Positions 24,301-36,704 of a DNA stretch of 64,000 nt are shown piece after piece (position 1 is the stretch's first letter; every line of letters starts with the position of its first letter). Origin of the DNA: Mytilus californianus. Lineage: Eukaryota; Mollusca; Bivalvia; Mytilida; Mytilidae. Under the pieces are notes generated by a model. That model worked only from the letters and a program-made list of their open reading frames with translations, was not told the DNA's origin and did no database searches. Made by a program: the position numbers and the translations under genes. The stretch lies in contig NW_026262701.1 of assembly GCF_021869535.1 (NCBI RefSeq), positions 7,517,501 through 7,581,500 of the forward strand, in the 5' to 3' direction.

Positions 24301-26413
24301 CCTTGAAGTACAAATAGTATAAGATACAAAACTTTTTTGGAGGACCAATATTTAAGAACCAAACTACCATAGTTTCCTTTACGTTGATGCAATGCATTTT
24401 ACTTTAGCAAAACCATAATTAGGTTACAAATTAACTCAATAGATTAAATCGAATAGCAAAAAATAGACAATTTTTCATATTCAATATTAAAAAAATTTGC
24501 TATTCCGTCTTAGTAATTACAACATACAGTAGAGCCTTATAATGAAGGATATTGTAAAAATAATAGATATTACTAATCAGACAAGAAGAATGTTGCAAAC
24601 CAGTTATTATTACATCAAACAATAATTATGTTTTTGTAGTTCATATACCTTCACTGCACATGTTCGCATAAACTTCTTTGCCGGTTCTGTCCATATCGAA
24701 GGAATTGTAAATACCCATCTTATTTCCTTTTCCTGAATTGCTGTACCTAGAAGACCTCTGGTTTTCAAATTATTCATTAAATGGTCCTTTAATGACTTTA
24801 ACGATCCGATAATGACTGTCTTAGCTAAAATTGGTTTCCCTGTTACATCTTCTATCATGGAGTCATTTGTTAAGACCTAAACAGTTAAATATATAGAATT
24901 AAGTTTTAGCTTATTCTTTCTTAAACACGTCATTACAAGCTTACTCTTACTATAGCACTATTTGTTGGCATATCAATTTTGTTTTCAAAGTTACTGCATC
25001 AATCTGATGAGAAAAGTCCATGTAACTTTGGTTTTTTTTTCTCTACATAGCAACTTTCTCAGATGATTGCAAAAGAGAGGCAAAGATACCAAAAGGACCT
25101 TATAAATCTCATAAGTCGAAACAAACTGACAAAGCCATAACAAAAGACGAGAAACGACCAAAAGACTAACAACAGTATAAAAAGCACAACACAGAAAACT
25201 AAAGACTGAGCAACACGAACCCCAGCCTAAACCGGGGTGATCTCAGGTGCTCCTAAAGGGTAAGTAGATGCTGCTCCACATGCAGCACCCGTCGTGTTGC
25301 TCATGTAAGTAAAAACCCGGTCATAAGTTAATTCGGTAGATCTCATTCTAAGAAAAGAAGACGAGATTGTGGTTACCACAATTGGAATAGAGGGACGAAA
25401 GGTACCAGAGGGACAGTCAAATTCATAGATCGAAAACAAACTGACAATGCCATGGCCAAAAATAAAAAGACAAACAGACAAATAATAGTACAGATGACAC
25501 AACATAGAAAACTAAAGACTAAGCAACACGAACCCCACCAAAAACTGGGGGTGATCTCAGGTGTGTGGAACATATCCGTCGTCATCTGTGAAACAGATAT
25601 TCCATACGGTCAGCCAACTTAAGATAGTATCCGTAAAATATTCGAATGGTTGATTTCAACTTCACCACTTGGAACCTCGACATTGAGAACAACATAAGAA
25701 CAAAATGTAAATCAACATTTGCAAAGGGCGTTACTCACTAGATCGATACTAAGCCCAAACACAAATGTCAAAAAGACACACAGTACCGATCTAGTGTACT
25801 CGCAGTTTCTGAAAGATCATTTAAAGCCCGATGTCTGCTAATGTATAAGACTATATTTTAGTAAACACCTCCAACGGATTTTAGTGTAAAGGCGTCATTT
25901 CTGCCGAAATCTGACTTCATTAACTCTATTGAAACCAAATTGTATTCCTTTCTTTATTTTGACATGATATATAAATAAATTTCGACGAAATATAGACTTT
26001 AATTTGCGTTTTGGTGGCGTAAAACAACCATCAATAATTCAGAATGTGTATCCCTTCAAACCTTCGAAATGTTCATTCTTACCTTAGGAAAGGGGATAAT
26101 TTATTATTTCACTAACCTCTATCTTATAAAGATTCATTTTAAAATTCTTGAAGAAATAATATTCATTCTGTGTTTTGTCCAACAAAATGTTCATGTAGTC
26201 ATCTTCAGCGTCATACCCAAACGACAAAACCTTTTTGTTCTCATCAAACAAAATACAAGTTGGACATTTTATGGATAAATTTCCAGGCCTCCAGGCTTGG
26301 TTTGCATTTATGTGTAACGGATTATTTTCAAATTCAGCTTTCATTGAAAATGCATATCCTGAAAACGCTGTTCCCAAATCTATGGCTGCTACCATCAACA
26401 CAGGGGTCGACAT
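21378..26413 (-). CDS. HSPA12-like Hsp70 family protein, copy A
   Basis: Four coding exons on the minus strand: 26,413-26,117, 24,876-24,649, 24,301-24,178 and 22,426-21,378. All borders are GT-AG and the phases fit, giving 565 aa. The N-terminal ATPase fold shows phosphate-1 'AIDLGTAFSGYAF' (about residues 9-21), 'RWVFTIPSIW' in exon 2, 'ALEPEAAS' at 185-192, phosphate-2 'IVDIGGGTTDIVI' at 212-224 and the adenosine motif 'LLLVGGFSES' at 375-384. The C-terminal part after about 420 is short and lacks an EEVD tail, as in HSPA12 proteins rather than classical Hsp70s. HSPA12-type proteins are ATP-binding and cytosolic; in bivalves the family is expanded and linked to stress and immune responses (family knowledge). 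An AATAAA overlaps the stop codon. Copy B at 36,705-42,812 is its paralogue. Confidence 0.9.
22427..23322. other. Intron of HSPA12-like copy A, unremarkable part
   Basis: Non-coding, AT-rich. No repeat or exon recognised. Confidence 0.5.
23323..23996. mobile_element. Element with 19-bp perfect inverted ends, in an intron
   Basis: TCGTCGTGTGAATCTTATA at 23,323-23,341 is exactly inverted at 23,978-23,996. The 674-bp stretch lies in the intron between the last two coding exons of copy A. I did not see it in the matching intron of copy B, which fits insertion after the duplication. No transposase frame and no clear target duplication. Confidence 0.6.
25060..25900 (+). repeat. Dispersed repeat R2, two copies in tandem
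   Basis: Both copies carry 'actgagcaacacgaacccc' or a close variant, and 'ggtgatctcaggtg'. The first continues with 'agcacccgtcgtgttgctca'. They sit in the intron between the first two coding exons of HSPA12-like copy A. Other R2 pieces lie at 27,415-27,590, 28,985-29,250 and 34,880-35,440. Confidence 0.65.
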
Positions 26414-26894
26414 CCTGGTGTCCTACAATTAGAAAACAAATTATAAAAGTACACAAAAGGAATATAATGAAAGCTGGCCTTGTTATAAATTATAGATCAA
26501 AAATATGTTTCAATGATGTATATTCTTATTATCTTTAATTTAAAAAATGTTAGATAACATTTCACTTAAATTTATATTTGATATCAACAGTATTAGAAGG
26601 TGAATGCATCAGGCCAAACCTTTTTGTCATTTTTTGCATTTCCTTTTTTTTTCGTTGTGTTATGTTTGGGTGGAAGTTTATTGCTTAGTGAAACTCAAAT
26701 GGTTGAAAATGGTGTATACATTTTAAGGGTATTTTGATAATTGAAATGTGAATTCAAAATTATTGTAAAATCGAGTATTTTACTATTATACAGACCTATA
26801 CACAACACACTTTTTCTCAATGTATTGTTATTTGCATTTTTCATTTATAAATGGTCTAATAGCGTGAATAGTTCAGTCAGATAAATTAGCTTAC

Positions 26895-26985
26895 CCTAGT
26901 TTTGTTTACAGTTGTAACCGACAAGGAAGAAAATTGTACAGAGTGCAGGTCAACCCATGCGTAGCATACAATGGGTTCTTTAAAA
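26895..26985 (-). other. Probable 5' untranslated exon, HSPA12-like copy A
   Basis: About 80 bases are shared with the same position upstream of copy B ('aattttcttccttgtcggtt' on the minus strand). They end in a donor (AGG then GTAAGC at 26,895/26,894) facing an acceptor at 26,423/26,422, nine bases before the start codon. An ATG here is followed at once by GGT TGA. The 5' border is not determined. Confidence 0.55.
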
Positions 26986-27074
26986 TTTAGCTCACTACTT
27001 TAAATATACCTTCAAACAGTATATTTTTGTCGATTTTGTGAAATTACGGGTGTGCTTTGTCGGATTTAGTCGTG

Positions 27075-27414
27075 TAGATTTTTGTTGTCAGGACCCCAAA
27101 AAATATTTTAACGATACTGTAACAGTTTCAAATTTTAAACGTTCGACTACTAGTAACTCTATTAATCGACCTTCTACGTCTAAAGGTAAATGTAACACAC
27201 ATTTCATGAGGCAAACATGTCAATGTGATACGAAAATGAACTCTGTTTTGTATAAAACCGACATGCAAAGGTCAAAGGTAAAAGAAAGCAAACATTGAAG
27301 TGCACAGTCAAAGCAGAGCCAACTTGTGCATAAACCTAGCAGAGGTCAATCAGAAAAGCCAAAAAATGGTTTGGGGTAATTTTCTTTGAGGTAGTAAAAG
27401 GTTAAGTTTATTCG
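27075..27414. other. Upstream flank of HSPA12-like copy A
   Basis: The recognisable similarity between the two gene blocks ends near 27,070. The 86 aa plus-strand frame at 27,038-27,298 straddles that point and has no family features. Confidence 0.5.
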
Positions 27415-27590
27415 CAATGATCTTAAAAGAGAGGTGGAAGATACCAAAGAGATATTCAAACTCATAAGTCGAAGATAAACTGAAAACGCCGTGGCAAAAA
27501 AAAACCCAACACGACGGAAAGACAAACAACAGTCTTCAAAACACAACATAGAAAGCTAAAAACTGAGCAACATAAGCTTCACATGATGGT
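27415..27590 (+). repeat. Dispersed repeat R2 fragment
   Basis: Landmarks 'aactcataagtcgaag', 'aacacaacatagaaagctaa' and 'actgagcaacataag'. Confidence 0.6.
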
Positions 27591-27904
27591 CTTGATGTAT
27601 AGATTCTAGGTACTGATGTTGTTTATCATCTTAATTACGTGTACCGACATAGCTAGATAATACTATTAATTATCTAATTATTACCACATTTTATATTAAC
27701 TAGTATTGTAATTTTCATTGTTATTAATAAAGGTTATATGAGTATTATAAACCAAATCTTAAATTCTATCCTAATTCTATCCTATTTTGGGGAAATTTCA
27801 GAAATTCAAATGTGACGTCACTTTTTTTGCGTTGATCTATTTAGCTAACTCGGCTGTGAATTTTTATGTGCTGGTTTATGATGTTTTATGTATCCGTTTT
27901 TATT

Positions 27905-28170
27905 CTGTAGTTAGTCACCACTTCGGTGTTATCATGTATATCTATTATATAGTCATTTTTATAAATTTACTGTTTGCAAAAGCATGAATTATTCTAAATA
28001 CTAAGGATTTTCTTATCCCAGACATATAACCTTAGCCGTATTTGGCACAACTTTTTGGAACTTTTGGTCCTCAATGCTCTTCAACTTTGTACTTGTTTTG
28101 GCTTTCGTACTTCTTGGATCTGAGCGTCCGCGTCTTGCGTATTAAATTTTAAACCTGGTACCTTTTGTTA
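27905..28170 (+). repeat. Third copy of the hammerhead-like unit, core deleted
   Basis: It aligns with the units at 14,951-15,612 from 'gttagtcaccacttcggtgt' to 'aaacctggtacctttt'. Between 'gagcgtc' and 'cgcgtct', the roughly 30 bases holding CTGATGA, stem II and GAAA are missing. The loss falls between two short GCGTC repeats, as expected for a slippage deletion. Confidence 0.65.
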
Positions 28171-28582
28171 GCTAATATTCGTATGTTTTTCTCCCATTTA
28201 TTTGTATTGTAGTCCTGTCATGTAATGTTGTCATTTTAATGTTATATTTAACATTGCCATAAAAGCTGGAGGTTTGGCTAGCCACAAAACCAGGTTCAAC
28301 CCACCATTTTTTTCTTAAAATGTCCTGTACCAAGTCAAGAAATTGTTATTTTATTGTTATATTATAGTTCGTTTCTGTGTGTGTTACATTTTAATGTTGT
28401 GTTTCTGTTGTGTCGTAGTTCTCCTCTTACATTTGATGTGTTTCCCTTAGTTTTAGTTTGTAACCCGGATTTGTTTTTTTCTCAATCGATTTATGAATTT
28501 CGAACAGCGGTATACTACTGTTGTCTTTATTTATAGTGTTCTTTTATTTGTCTTTGTAAATTATTAACGTTTACTGTTTGGT

Positions 28583-28757
28583 CCATTTTTGAGGGGTGGA
28601 CAGGGGGTACCCTTCTCCCACCTCCCGCACTCTATCTCCCACCTCCCACTTTTAGAATCTTTTTTTCTCTTCCACCTATTTTTTGTCTAACACCTCCCGC
28701 CCCCCCCCCCCCCCTTCTCCCACCTCCCTCAAAAGCTGTCCATTCCCTCATTTTTGG
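28583..28757. mobile_element. Short inverted-end MITE with C-rich core
   Basis: 'ccatttttgaggggtggaca' at the left end is an imperfect inverse of 'tgtccattccctcatttttg' at the right end. The interior is repeated 'ctcccacctccc' with an 18-base C run. Confidence 0.55.
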
Positions 28758-28984
28758 TAATATCCTTTAGACGTGGCTCGGTACTTGTACATCCCGCCAT
28801 TGTGTTGTTGTGCTGTTGTCATTTTTTGTATTCTTGTGTTTCAATGTTGCGTATGTGCTTTGTCTATATGCCATTTTGTTTCTCTTTGTTGACATATTTG
28901 TTTGTTTTTATAGTGATTGAGATTATAACACAATGTTGACTGTTGTACCCTATTTTTGACCTATTATGTCTGTTTTTTTTTAAT

Positions 28985-29250
28985 TTGCCAATTGTTAAGG
29001 GACTTTCCGTTTTGAATTTTCCTTGGAGTTCGGTATTTTTGTTGTTTTAAACTTTTCCACCAAAAACGGGATGATTTCAAGTACTCCGGAAGGGTAAGCA
29101 GACCCTGATCTGCATGTAGCACTCGTCGTGTTGTGCATGCAAGTACAAATTCGATGACGTCACATCGTGAAAAATAGAATGGGATTGTGGTTACGACTAT
29201 TATTAGACTCGGGATGACATCCGTTAAATTTTCGAAGGGATGACTATACA
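28985..29250 (+). repeat. Dispersed repeat R2 with R3 end fused
   Basis: It begins with 'ggactttccgttttgaattt' (an R3 terminus), then R2 landmarks 'ggaagggtaagcaga' and 'actcgtcgtgttg'. Confidence 0.55.
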
Positions 29251-29704
29251 TGCTAGGTCAACAATTGAAATGTCGTTTAAATTAAGAGGAATAATTATTT
29301 TGTACTCAATTAAATTGTACCCACCAGCCAGTTGATGGATGTTGATCTCGGGTACTGGGTTTTCAGCAGCAGCAACGTCCCAGTGATAGTTTTGTTAAGA
29401 TTTAAAAGTACGTCATCGATTTCAATACTTGCGACGTATTAAATAACCTTATATCGATTGCCTGAGAACAAATTTAACAAAGCCTTGTAAAGTATCAAAG
29501 CCATGGCCATACAGGACATTATAACATCAGATAAAATCGTCTTTGGTAGGAATTGGAACCTATAGGTTTTAGTACACTAACCTAATTAATTAGTGGGTAT
29601 CAATTTCAATGCAGCAGATGCCGATACGAGAATTAACGTCTCTTCAGTGGTGCTATAGGCCAAATATAAATGAAAAGTTAAAAAAAAATTGGAAGCTTAC
29701 ATAA
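29251..29704. other. Non-coding stretch, nothing recognised
   Basis: No supportable feature between repeat copies. Confidence 0.5.
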
Positions 29705-30400
29705 CAACTGCATTTTAAAAGTAAAATAACAAAAATACCGAACTCAAGGGAAAATTCAAAACGGAAAGTCCCTTATCAAATGACAAAATCAAAAGCTCAA
29801 ACACATGAAACGAATGGAAAACAACTGTCATATTCCTGACTTGGTACAGGCATTTCCTTGTGTAGAAAAAGGTGGAAACTATTCTCTTCGAAAAATGCCT
29901 ATACCTATTCAGAAATATGATAGTTGTTTTCCATTCGTTCCGTTAGTTTCATGGACTTCCCTTTTGACATTTTAGGAATTTGATCTTTCGAGAAATCTTA
30001 AGTCGTCCATGCTTCGATGGAAGATTGATTAACATGATCCCCCTATAAATAAGGGACGATCTCTGATTATCCGGAAAATATCGAAACTCGGACAACCTTC
30101 AGCATGCTACATGGTAAAAAGTAAAATAACAAAAATACCGAAATCCAAGGAAAATTCAAAACGGAAAGTCCCTTATTAAATGGCAAAATCAAAAGCTCAG
30201 ACACCTCAAACGGATGGAAAACAACTGTCATATTCATGACTTGGTACAGGCATTTCCTTGTGTAGAAAATGGTGGGAGCTATTTTCTTCGAAAAATGCCC
30301 GTGTACCTTTTCAGAAATATGACGGCTGTTTTCCATTCGTTCCGTTAGTTTCATGGACTTCCCCCTTTTGAATTTACCTTGGAGTTCGTTATTTTTGTTA
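29705..30400. repeat. Dispersed repeat R3, two direct copies
   Basis: Copies lie at about 29,719-29,975 and 30,119-30,400. Each starts 'aagtaaaataacaaaaatac' and contains 'aaaacaactgtcatattc' and 'tacaggcatttccttgtgta'. Each ends with a stretch inverse to its own start; in the second copy 'ttaccttggagttcg' mirrors 'cgaaatccaagg', so it is partly self-complementary. The frame at 30,067-30,354 (-) is a repeat artefact. Confidence 0.6.
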
Positions 30401-30799
30401 ATACATTTTTTACAAATTCATTTTATCATTGATTGGTTACACATATTACATGTCATACTCACTAATAACATCTATTTAAGCAATATTAGTTACCGAAGTT
30501 CAAATCTCATAAATCGATTAAAAAGATACAATTCATGGTTACAAACAAAAACTGAGGGAATCAGATGATCTCCAAAATGAGCGGGATCGGGTGCGTCGAT
30601 ACGTAAAGTGTTAAACTATACCAAATGTGTTACAACAGGTGCTCATTACGACAAATGTTTGCTCGTCACTGATATACTGACGATCAATGAAGAGCAAAAA
30701 CGGCGGACAAGAATTCAGAGCTATCTTAATTTCAAATGATTTCATAAGCTTTATCACTGTAAATTAGATTAACACAATAACCGTATTTCATTCTAGTAC

Positions 30800-31500
30800 A
30801 GAAGCAATGACGATTACATCGGGGATTAACCGTCGATAAGTAGAGATATCGATCCGGTTATAATAAGTTTGATTTTCCTAAATTTATGGGTACAGTACAT
30901 CGGGGACTAACCGTCGATCAAAAGAGGTATCGATCCGGTGAAAATAAGTTTGATTTACCTAAAAGGGACAGTACATCGGGAAATAACCGTCGAACAGTAG
31001 AGGTATCGATTCGATGATAATAAGTTTGATTTGTCTTAAGGGTATAGTACATTGGGAACTAGCCGTCGACCAGTAGAGGTATCGATCTGGTATAATAAGT
31101 TTTATTTGCCGAAAGGGTACAGTACATCGGGGACTTATCGTCTACCAGTAGAGGTATCGATCCGATGATAATAAGTTTGATTTGTCTTAAGGGTATAGTA
31201 CATTTGGAACTAGCCGTCGACCAGTAGAGGTATCGATCTGGCATAATAAGTTTTATTTGCCGAAAGGGTACAGTACATTGGGAACTAGCCGTCGACCAGT
31301 AGAGGTATCGATCTGGTATAATAAGTTTTATTTGCCGAAAGGGTACAGTACATCGGGGACTTACCGTCTACCAGTAGAGGTATCGATCCAGTGATAATAA
31401 GTTTGATTTGACCAAAGGGTACAGAGAAATGAAGCAGTATATGTATCGATCCGGTGATAATAAGTTTGATTTGTTTAAAGGGTACAGAGAAATGAAGTTC
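30800..31500 (+). repeat. Tandem array of about 75 bp, 8-9 copies
   Basis: Units marked by 'gtacagtacatcgggga', 'ccgtcgaccagtagaggtat' and 'ataataagtttgattt'. The array abuts the left end of the second gene block (similarity to 18,770 onwards starts at about 31,505). Copy A has no such array at its edge. Confidence 0.85.
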
Positions 31501-32011
31501 TACTTTTACAGATTTTAAGAAACAACTTACAAAAGGTATTAGACACAAAGTACGTATATTTGTACCTTAGTAAAGATTCAATCGCTGAAGATGCTGACCA
31601 CATGCGCAACCGCCACATCCAACAAAGTCCAAGGTCGCATGAATACGAATTCAAATGAGTTGAAATATTGACTTGAAGGTCAATAATACATCAGCGATGT
31701 TTTTGAGCTTATTTTGGAAGACTTGGACCAAACTGATTGCTAATAGCAAAATATTATTTTAATGTTCTGCTCTTTTAAATGTTTGAAACAAAAAAAAAGA
31801 AAAAAAAACATATTTTATTTTGTTTGTCTAAATCGTAGATAATGTCCAAAGGGAAAATGTTTCATTTGACATTTGTCATCAAAGAGAAAAACATGCCTAT
31901 AGCCATGCTTCACAGAATATTTTCAGACACCTAATTTACTTAAGGACATGAAATCCTTATCTTATTGAGTATAAGATTGGATGTATTGAAATTGTTTTTT
32001 TTTTGTTCTAG

Positions 32012-34047
32012 TATGCAGTCAGAAAATAAGAAGGAACTTTTTATCATGGGCATTAGAAACAAGAAATTATATTTCTTTGTTTTTGGAAACAGCAGACCCA
32101 ATAGATAGAATAATCAGAAAAGGAGGTACGTATAGTGCTATTTATTTAGGATGATATATATCCGAACATGTTACTAAGTTCATTACGGTCCACCGCTATT
32201 CCCATCATCCATTTTTCCAGACTTCGAACTGTGGTCATTTAACAGCAAAATTTACAAAAGACGACACCCATTTTGTGTAATAAACTCCTCCTACAGTTTT
32301 CTATCAAGATCTTTCAAATTTCAGCATGAAACAAAAATATTGATTACGAAGTAGGTCACCTTTGTGCAACAGAACAATATGAGTCTTTGGTCTATTTTTT
32401 TTTATTTTATTTTATTTATATTTCACACAATATCTGTGAATTCGTTAATTTAAAAATACACAAATTTTGATTTCCAAAGATAACCCAGAAAGATCATGTT
32501 CAAGTTTAACTAAACCCTTATAATGATATTTTAACAAATTTCATAAGACAGGAGGATAGTTTCTCTATAGATTCTATCACATTTACATTTCAAATATGTT
32601 ATTATACCCTCCAGACAGTTAAATAAAAAAAAAATATTGAGCGTTGTTTAGCATGATGTATATTAAAAAAACTCCCGAGTATTATATTCCAAATTGATTC
32701 GGCCGATGTTTGCTGATGAGAATAGTATCTACATTTTCCATAAATGACTTTTTTCAAGATAAACCATATAATCCATCAAAATTATGGAAACCATTAAGAT
32801 AGGTACGTGTGCTTGTTTTTGGGATACAATCATTTTACAAAAATAGGTTTTGTTTTTGGAGTTTTATACAAAATGTATGTGATTAAATGAACCTTAAACT
32901 GAATGAATGAAAAATTCATGAGAAATAAAAAGAATTTATAAACATATTACCAGAGGGTGTATTAAAGATGTAAGCTTTAAAAAATATAGAAGTTAATTTA
33001 CTGTGCAAAATATTGCTCAGCATAGTCTAGGAAAAATCCAGAAGGGTTACAAAATATTAACAGAACCGTTTAAAATGACAATACAAGAAACATCTTTATG
33101 CACTAGGTCGGCAGAAAGCATGAAGTTCTAGATTACAACTTTACTTAGTTATTGACTGGTTACTAAATCTAACAATAATAAACCTGTTTGTCAAATTAAA
33201 AGAATGTTTTTATGTTTAAGGAAGTAGAATTTTTAAATTATTGGTATCTTAGTAAAATTGAGGTACCATAGGCACTTGTCTCTGATCTTTTTACCTATAT
33301 ACATTTATAAGGTATGTAGGTATTTTGTATGCAAAGACAAGAGCCTGTGATTATTCCCATGTAATTGTAGAATTCAAGCTATTGGCATTTATACTGTGTG
33401 CTACATATGTACCTGGTGATATGCACTAATTGATTGATTGAATATTGATTGCTTTAAGTCCAGTGGCAAATATTCTATGCACATTCAGGACGAGAACAAA
33501 TTAACAATTAATTCAATAGGCAGGTTCTGCAAGGTTAGTCGGCCAACATAAAGGTCGGGAAATTTAAACTGCTACTTGAACATGAGGGCATGTTGGTTAA
33601 GGACAAAAATTGTCTTGCAACAGGCCACCTACTGATCCCTCAGAGTTATTGCAATCTTTCGCCACTTAATGAAGAGAATTGTATGATGCAAAAGATTGCA
33701 CTTTTAATTCTTGAATATTATAAAAAGTATATCAAATATGAAATTGAAGATGCTGAATAGTATATACTAATTGGTATTCAGGGGACAGTATTAAAGGAAA
33801 TAGACAATTCCAAAGCAGTGTGAAAGGTGTACGAAATCTTTTAGATTTCTTGCAGGTAAAGCATTTTTGTTCTGTAACGCTGGATGCAGAAAAGCTCCTG
33901 AAGTAGCTATAGCTTATCTGATGTCAAAACGAAGAATAACATTAGCAGAAGCCTCCATACAAATAGCTAAAATACATAGAATTTTACCTCATGAATGGAC
34001 CCATTAACCAACTTTGTGCTTTACACAGGAAGCTGTATGGGTTATAG
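32012..34047 (+). pseudogene. STYX-like phosphatase pseudogene, copy B
   Basis: Paralogue of the gene at 18,351-20,746. Exon 1 has no counterpart, because similarity begins only at about 31,505, inside the equivalent of intron 1. The exon 2 equivalent (32,012-32,125) keeps both splice sites but has lost 98 bases, shifting the frame and removing the β-strand region and acidic loop. The exon 3 equivalent (33,856-34,047) keeps the P-loop as 'FCNAGCRKAP' but has one extra base after 'ILPH', which brings an early stop ('EWTH' then stop). The intron between them is lengthened by about 0.6 kb. With a lost first exon and two frame lesions, it cannot make the copy A protein. Confidence 0.85.
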
Positions 34048-34879
34048 CACAAAACTTAGATTATCATATATTATTACATGTATATGGAATTTGTGAAATA
34101 TTCATGCATATTTGTTTTTAAAAATAAAATTACCTGTATTCATTTTTTTACGTATGAATTGAAATGAATATTTCAGATGAGTAAAAAGTAGAAGAAGAGT
34201 ACATAACAAAATAAAAAATAAACAAAACAAATTACTTGGTTAATAATCTTAATTGCGATTTTGCGAAACTAGACATATGTAACCGTTCGTTCGGTCGGGG
34301 TCACGGTTCAACGTCCTACACAGCAGCACTGTAAAATATCAACACACCAAAATAAATAAAGTACAGAGAATATTGATAATTAAATGATATTCCTCACTAT
34401 CAGGATGCTGTTTTGGGTTCTTTTAAATGTCAGAGACAACAAAATGTTGACGTATGAAACCCTTACTTCAGCATAAATGTGTGTTTAGATTAACAAATGA
34501 TATGAACTAAATAATATTACACTGGGGTGAAATATCTCAGCTAATCATGACATTTGATTGGTTACCTTGAGAGGGAAAATGAACCCATTTCCCCTGTGAA
34601 GAAACACAAAGAATAAAATATTAATAAATCTGAAATCAGGGTACTCCATTATAATAAATGTACTTCCCAGTATGTCTTTGCCCTCTATCCCATTGTTCGG
34701 TGACTCACTGACAGGGAACATGAACCCATACCTTCTGCAGAGATCCCGAATAACATATATCTGTATTCACCTCTGTATATATCTTTAATATAATTTTACG
34801 GTGTGAACTGTCACATTTTTTTCCTTTTGTTAATAGTATTACTGTATGCCTTTATTTTAGACCCGTAAATATTATAAAG
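34048..34879. other. 3' flank of the pseudogene
   Basis: The first 250 bases or so still align with the flank of copy A ('ttgcgaaactagacatatgt' near 34,260). The rest is non-coding with no recognised feature. Confidence 0.5.
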
Positions 34880-35440
34880 TATAAAATAACAAACAGAGGG
34901 AGAAGATACCAAGGGAACCACAATTAGAACAGACGAAAAATTCAATAACTGTCCATAAAGCTAAAGATTGAGCAACACGGGGTTCGCAAAATACTTGGGT
35001 TCATATCGTCTTGTCCAACACTAATATATTATTGCGTTATGAAATACCGGTGATGTAAATTCTCTTACCTTAAAACTTGACCGAACGTGAAAGTTGGGAT
35101 TGAAAGTATGGCTTCCAGAACAAGAATATAGACGAAACTATTACTAGTTAAACATCACATACATTGAAAAATGTATAGCACAAAATACAACGCAGAAAAC
35201 TTAAACAAAAGCCTAGCTGAACTCTTTTATAACAAAACCAGATTTGATGCTCTAGAATGGTAAGCAGTTTCTGATCTACTAGTTGCACCTGTAATGTTAC
35301 TCATTGCTTGTAATATTTTGGGCTGAATTTATGTCATAATCATCGAAAAGAGGACGGGATTGTGGCCATAGGGAGTGGAAAATACCCGTGGTCATCTGTT
35401 TATTCACAGAAATTCCATTTATAAATGATAAGTATAAATA
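34880..35440 (+). repeat. Dispersed repeat R2, diverged
   Basis: Weak matches to R2: 'gagaagataccaaggga', 'aagattgagcaacacgg' and, further on, 'gggattgtggccat'. Confidence 0.45.
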
Positions 35441-35444
35441 AGAA

Positions 35445-35590
35445 GATGTGGTATGAGTGCCAATGAGACAACTCTCCATCCAAGTCACAATTATAGGTCA
35501 AAGTACGGCCTTCAACACGGAGCCTTGGCTCACACCGACCAGCAAGCTATAAAGGACCCCAAAATGACTAGTGTAAAACAATTGTTTCGT
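35445..35590 (-). repeat. Dispersed repeat R1
   Basis: Reverse-orientation R1: 'gccaatgagacaactctcca', 'aaagtacggccttcaacacg' and 'gagccttggctcacaccga'. A forward copy with the same order lies at 53,345-53,600. Confidence 0.7.
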
Positions 35591-35758
35591 ATAGGTTGTA
35601 AAAGCTCTCCAGAGCTTGTGTTTACTATTGTCTTGTATATACCGATTTTAAATAAAGCCGTGTCTTACTGCTTAAATGTTACTTCACTTAAAAGGAAAGT
35701 TCACAATGGGAAAATTAAAGCATCACCTTTGTTGTGAATAATCAAATTTAAAAAATGA

Positions 35759-36031
35759 TTACAGCCGATTGCATTGAGTGTGTAGGTAAAGGTAATATCA
35801 TTGGTTAGCTTGCTTGCTAGCTGAACCGTGAAGTCATTATAAGGTAAGGTATACTACCTTCCTTTCGAAGTAGCCTAGTCCTACAGACAGATAGATTGGT
35901 TATCTGTCGGACTAGTCTACTCTTAAAGGAGGGTAGTTTACCAAACCTAATAATGACTGCACGGTTCAGATAGCAAGCAAGCTAACCAAAGATATTACCT
36001 TTACCTACACACTCAATGCAATCGGCTGTAA
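35759..36031. mobile_element. Palindromic MITE, 273 bp
   Basis: Arms starting TTACAGCCGATTGCATTGAG are near-perfect inverses over about 120 bases each, meeting at an inner 'acagataga/ggttatctgt' hairpin. It lies about 670 bp beyond the stop of HSPA12-like copy B. No clear target duplication. A transcript would form one long hairpin. Confidence 0.8.
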
Positions 36032-36704
36032 ACAAATTTTGATTGCAATTTGCGGATATAGACAAATGTAACCGCTTCCTATACAATAGACGCAGTGCAT
36101 GGTTGATTATTTACAATACTATAGCTATACTTTAATATCGGCGTATGTTCTATTATGTGTCTGTTCCAGATGGAAAATCCGACAATCCGTTTTGGGATTT
36201 GGTGTTTAAGTGTTTTCTACGGTCTTTTTTGCGCACACAATTGTCAATAAGAAATAAAAATCTTCAAAAAGAAAATGGGGACTTTTTAAAAACACCGGAA
36301 ACGAGGAAAAACGAATGACATCAAATTCAAAAGACAAAAAATATTTTTACGATAAAAAAAACTATTCTTGAAAACCAGAACAGGAGAAGAATCCCAACAC
36401 CACGTCTTAATCCAAGTTCAGATGAACTCCGACCTCATGACTGAAACTTTAACAATTACCTTGTTAGCAATGGAAGGTTGTATGACGCACTCCAAACATT
36501 TATTTTGCATAAATGGCATAGAAGAAATATGTAGTTTTGGAAGGAAGTCTGAATTGAAAGAAAATCTATGATGCCTTTTTCCATTAATTGTTTCATTGGT
36601 TATTGTCTCACTGGCATACACATCCTCTTTAACGTAAAACTGTAGTCATCGTTTGATAATTAATCTAACCTACTAGTCTAACGTGAACAATAACTTTTAT
36701 GTGT
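36032..36704. other. 3' flank of HSPA12-like copy B
   Basis: Non-coding. Overlapping 67 aa frames on both strands near 36,400-36,620 have no recognisable features. Confidence 0.5.

Noticed and set aside
27038..27298. 86 aa plus-strand frame upstream of HSPA12-like copy A
   Set aside because: No recognised features, not conserved at the matching place near copy B, and it crosses the end of the duplicated block.
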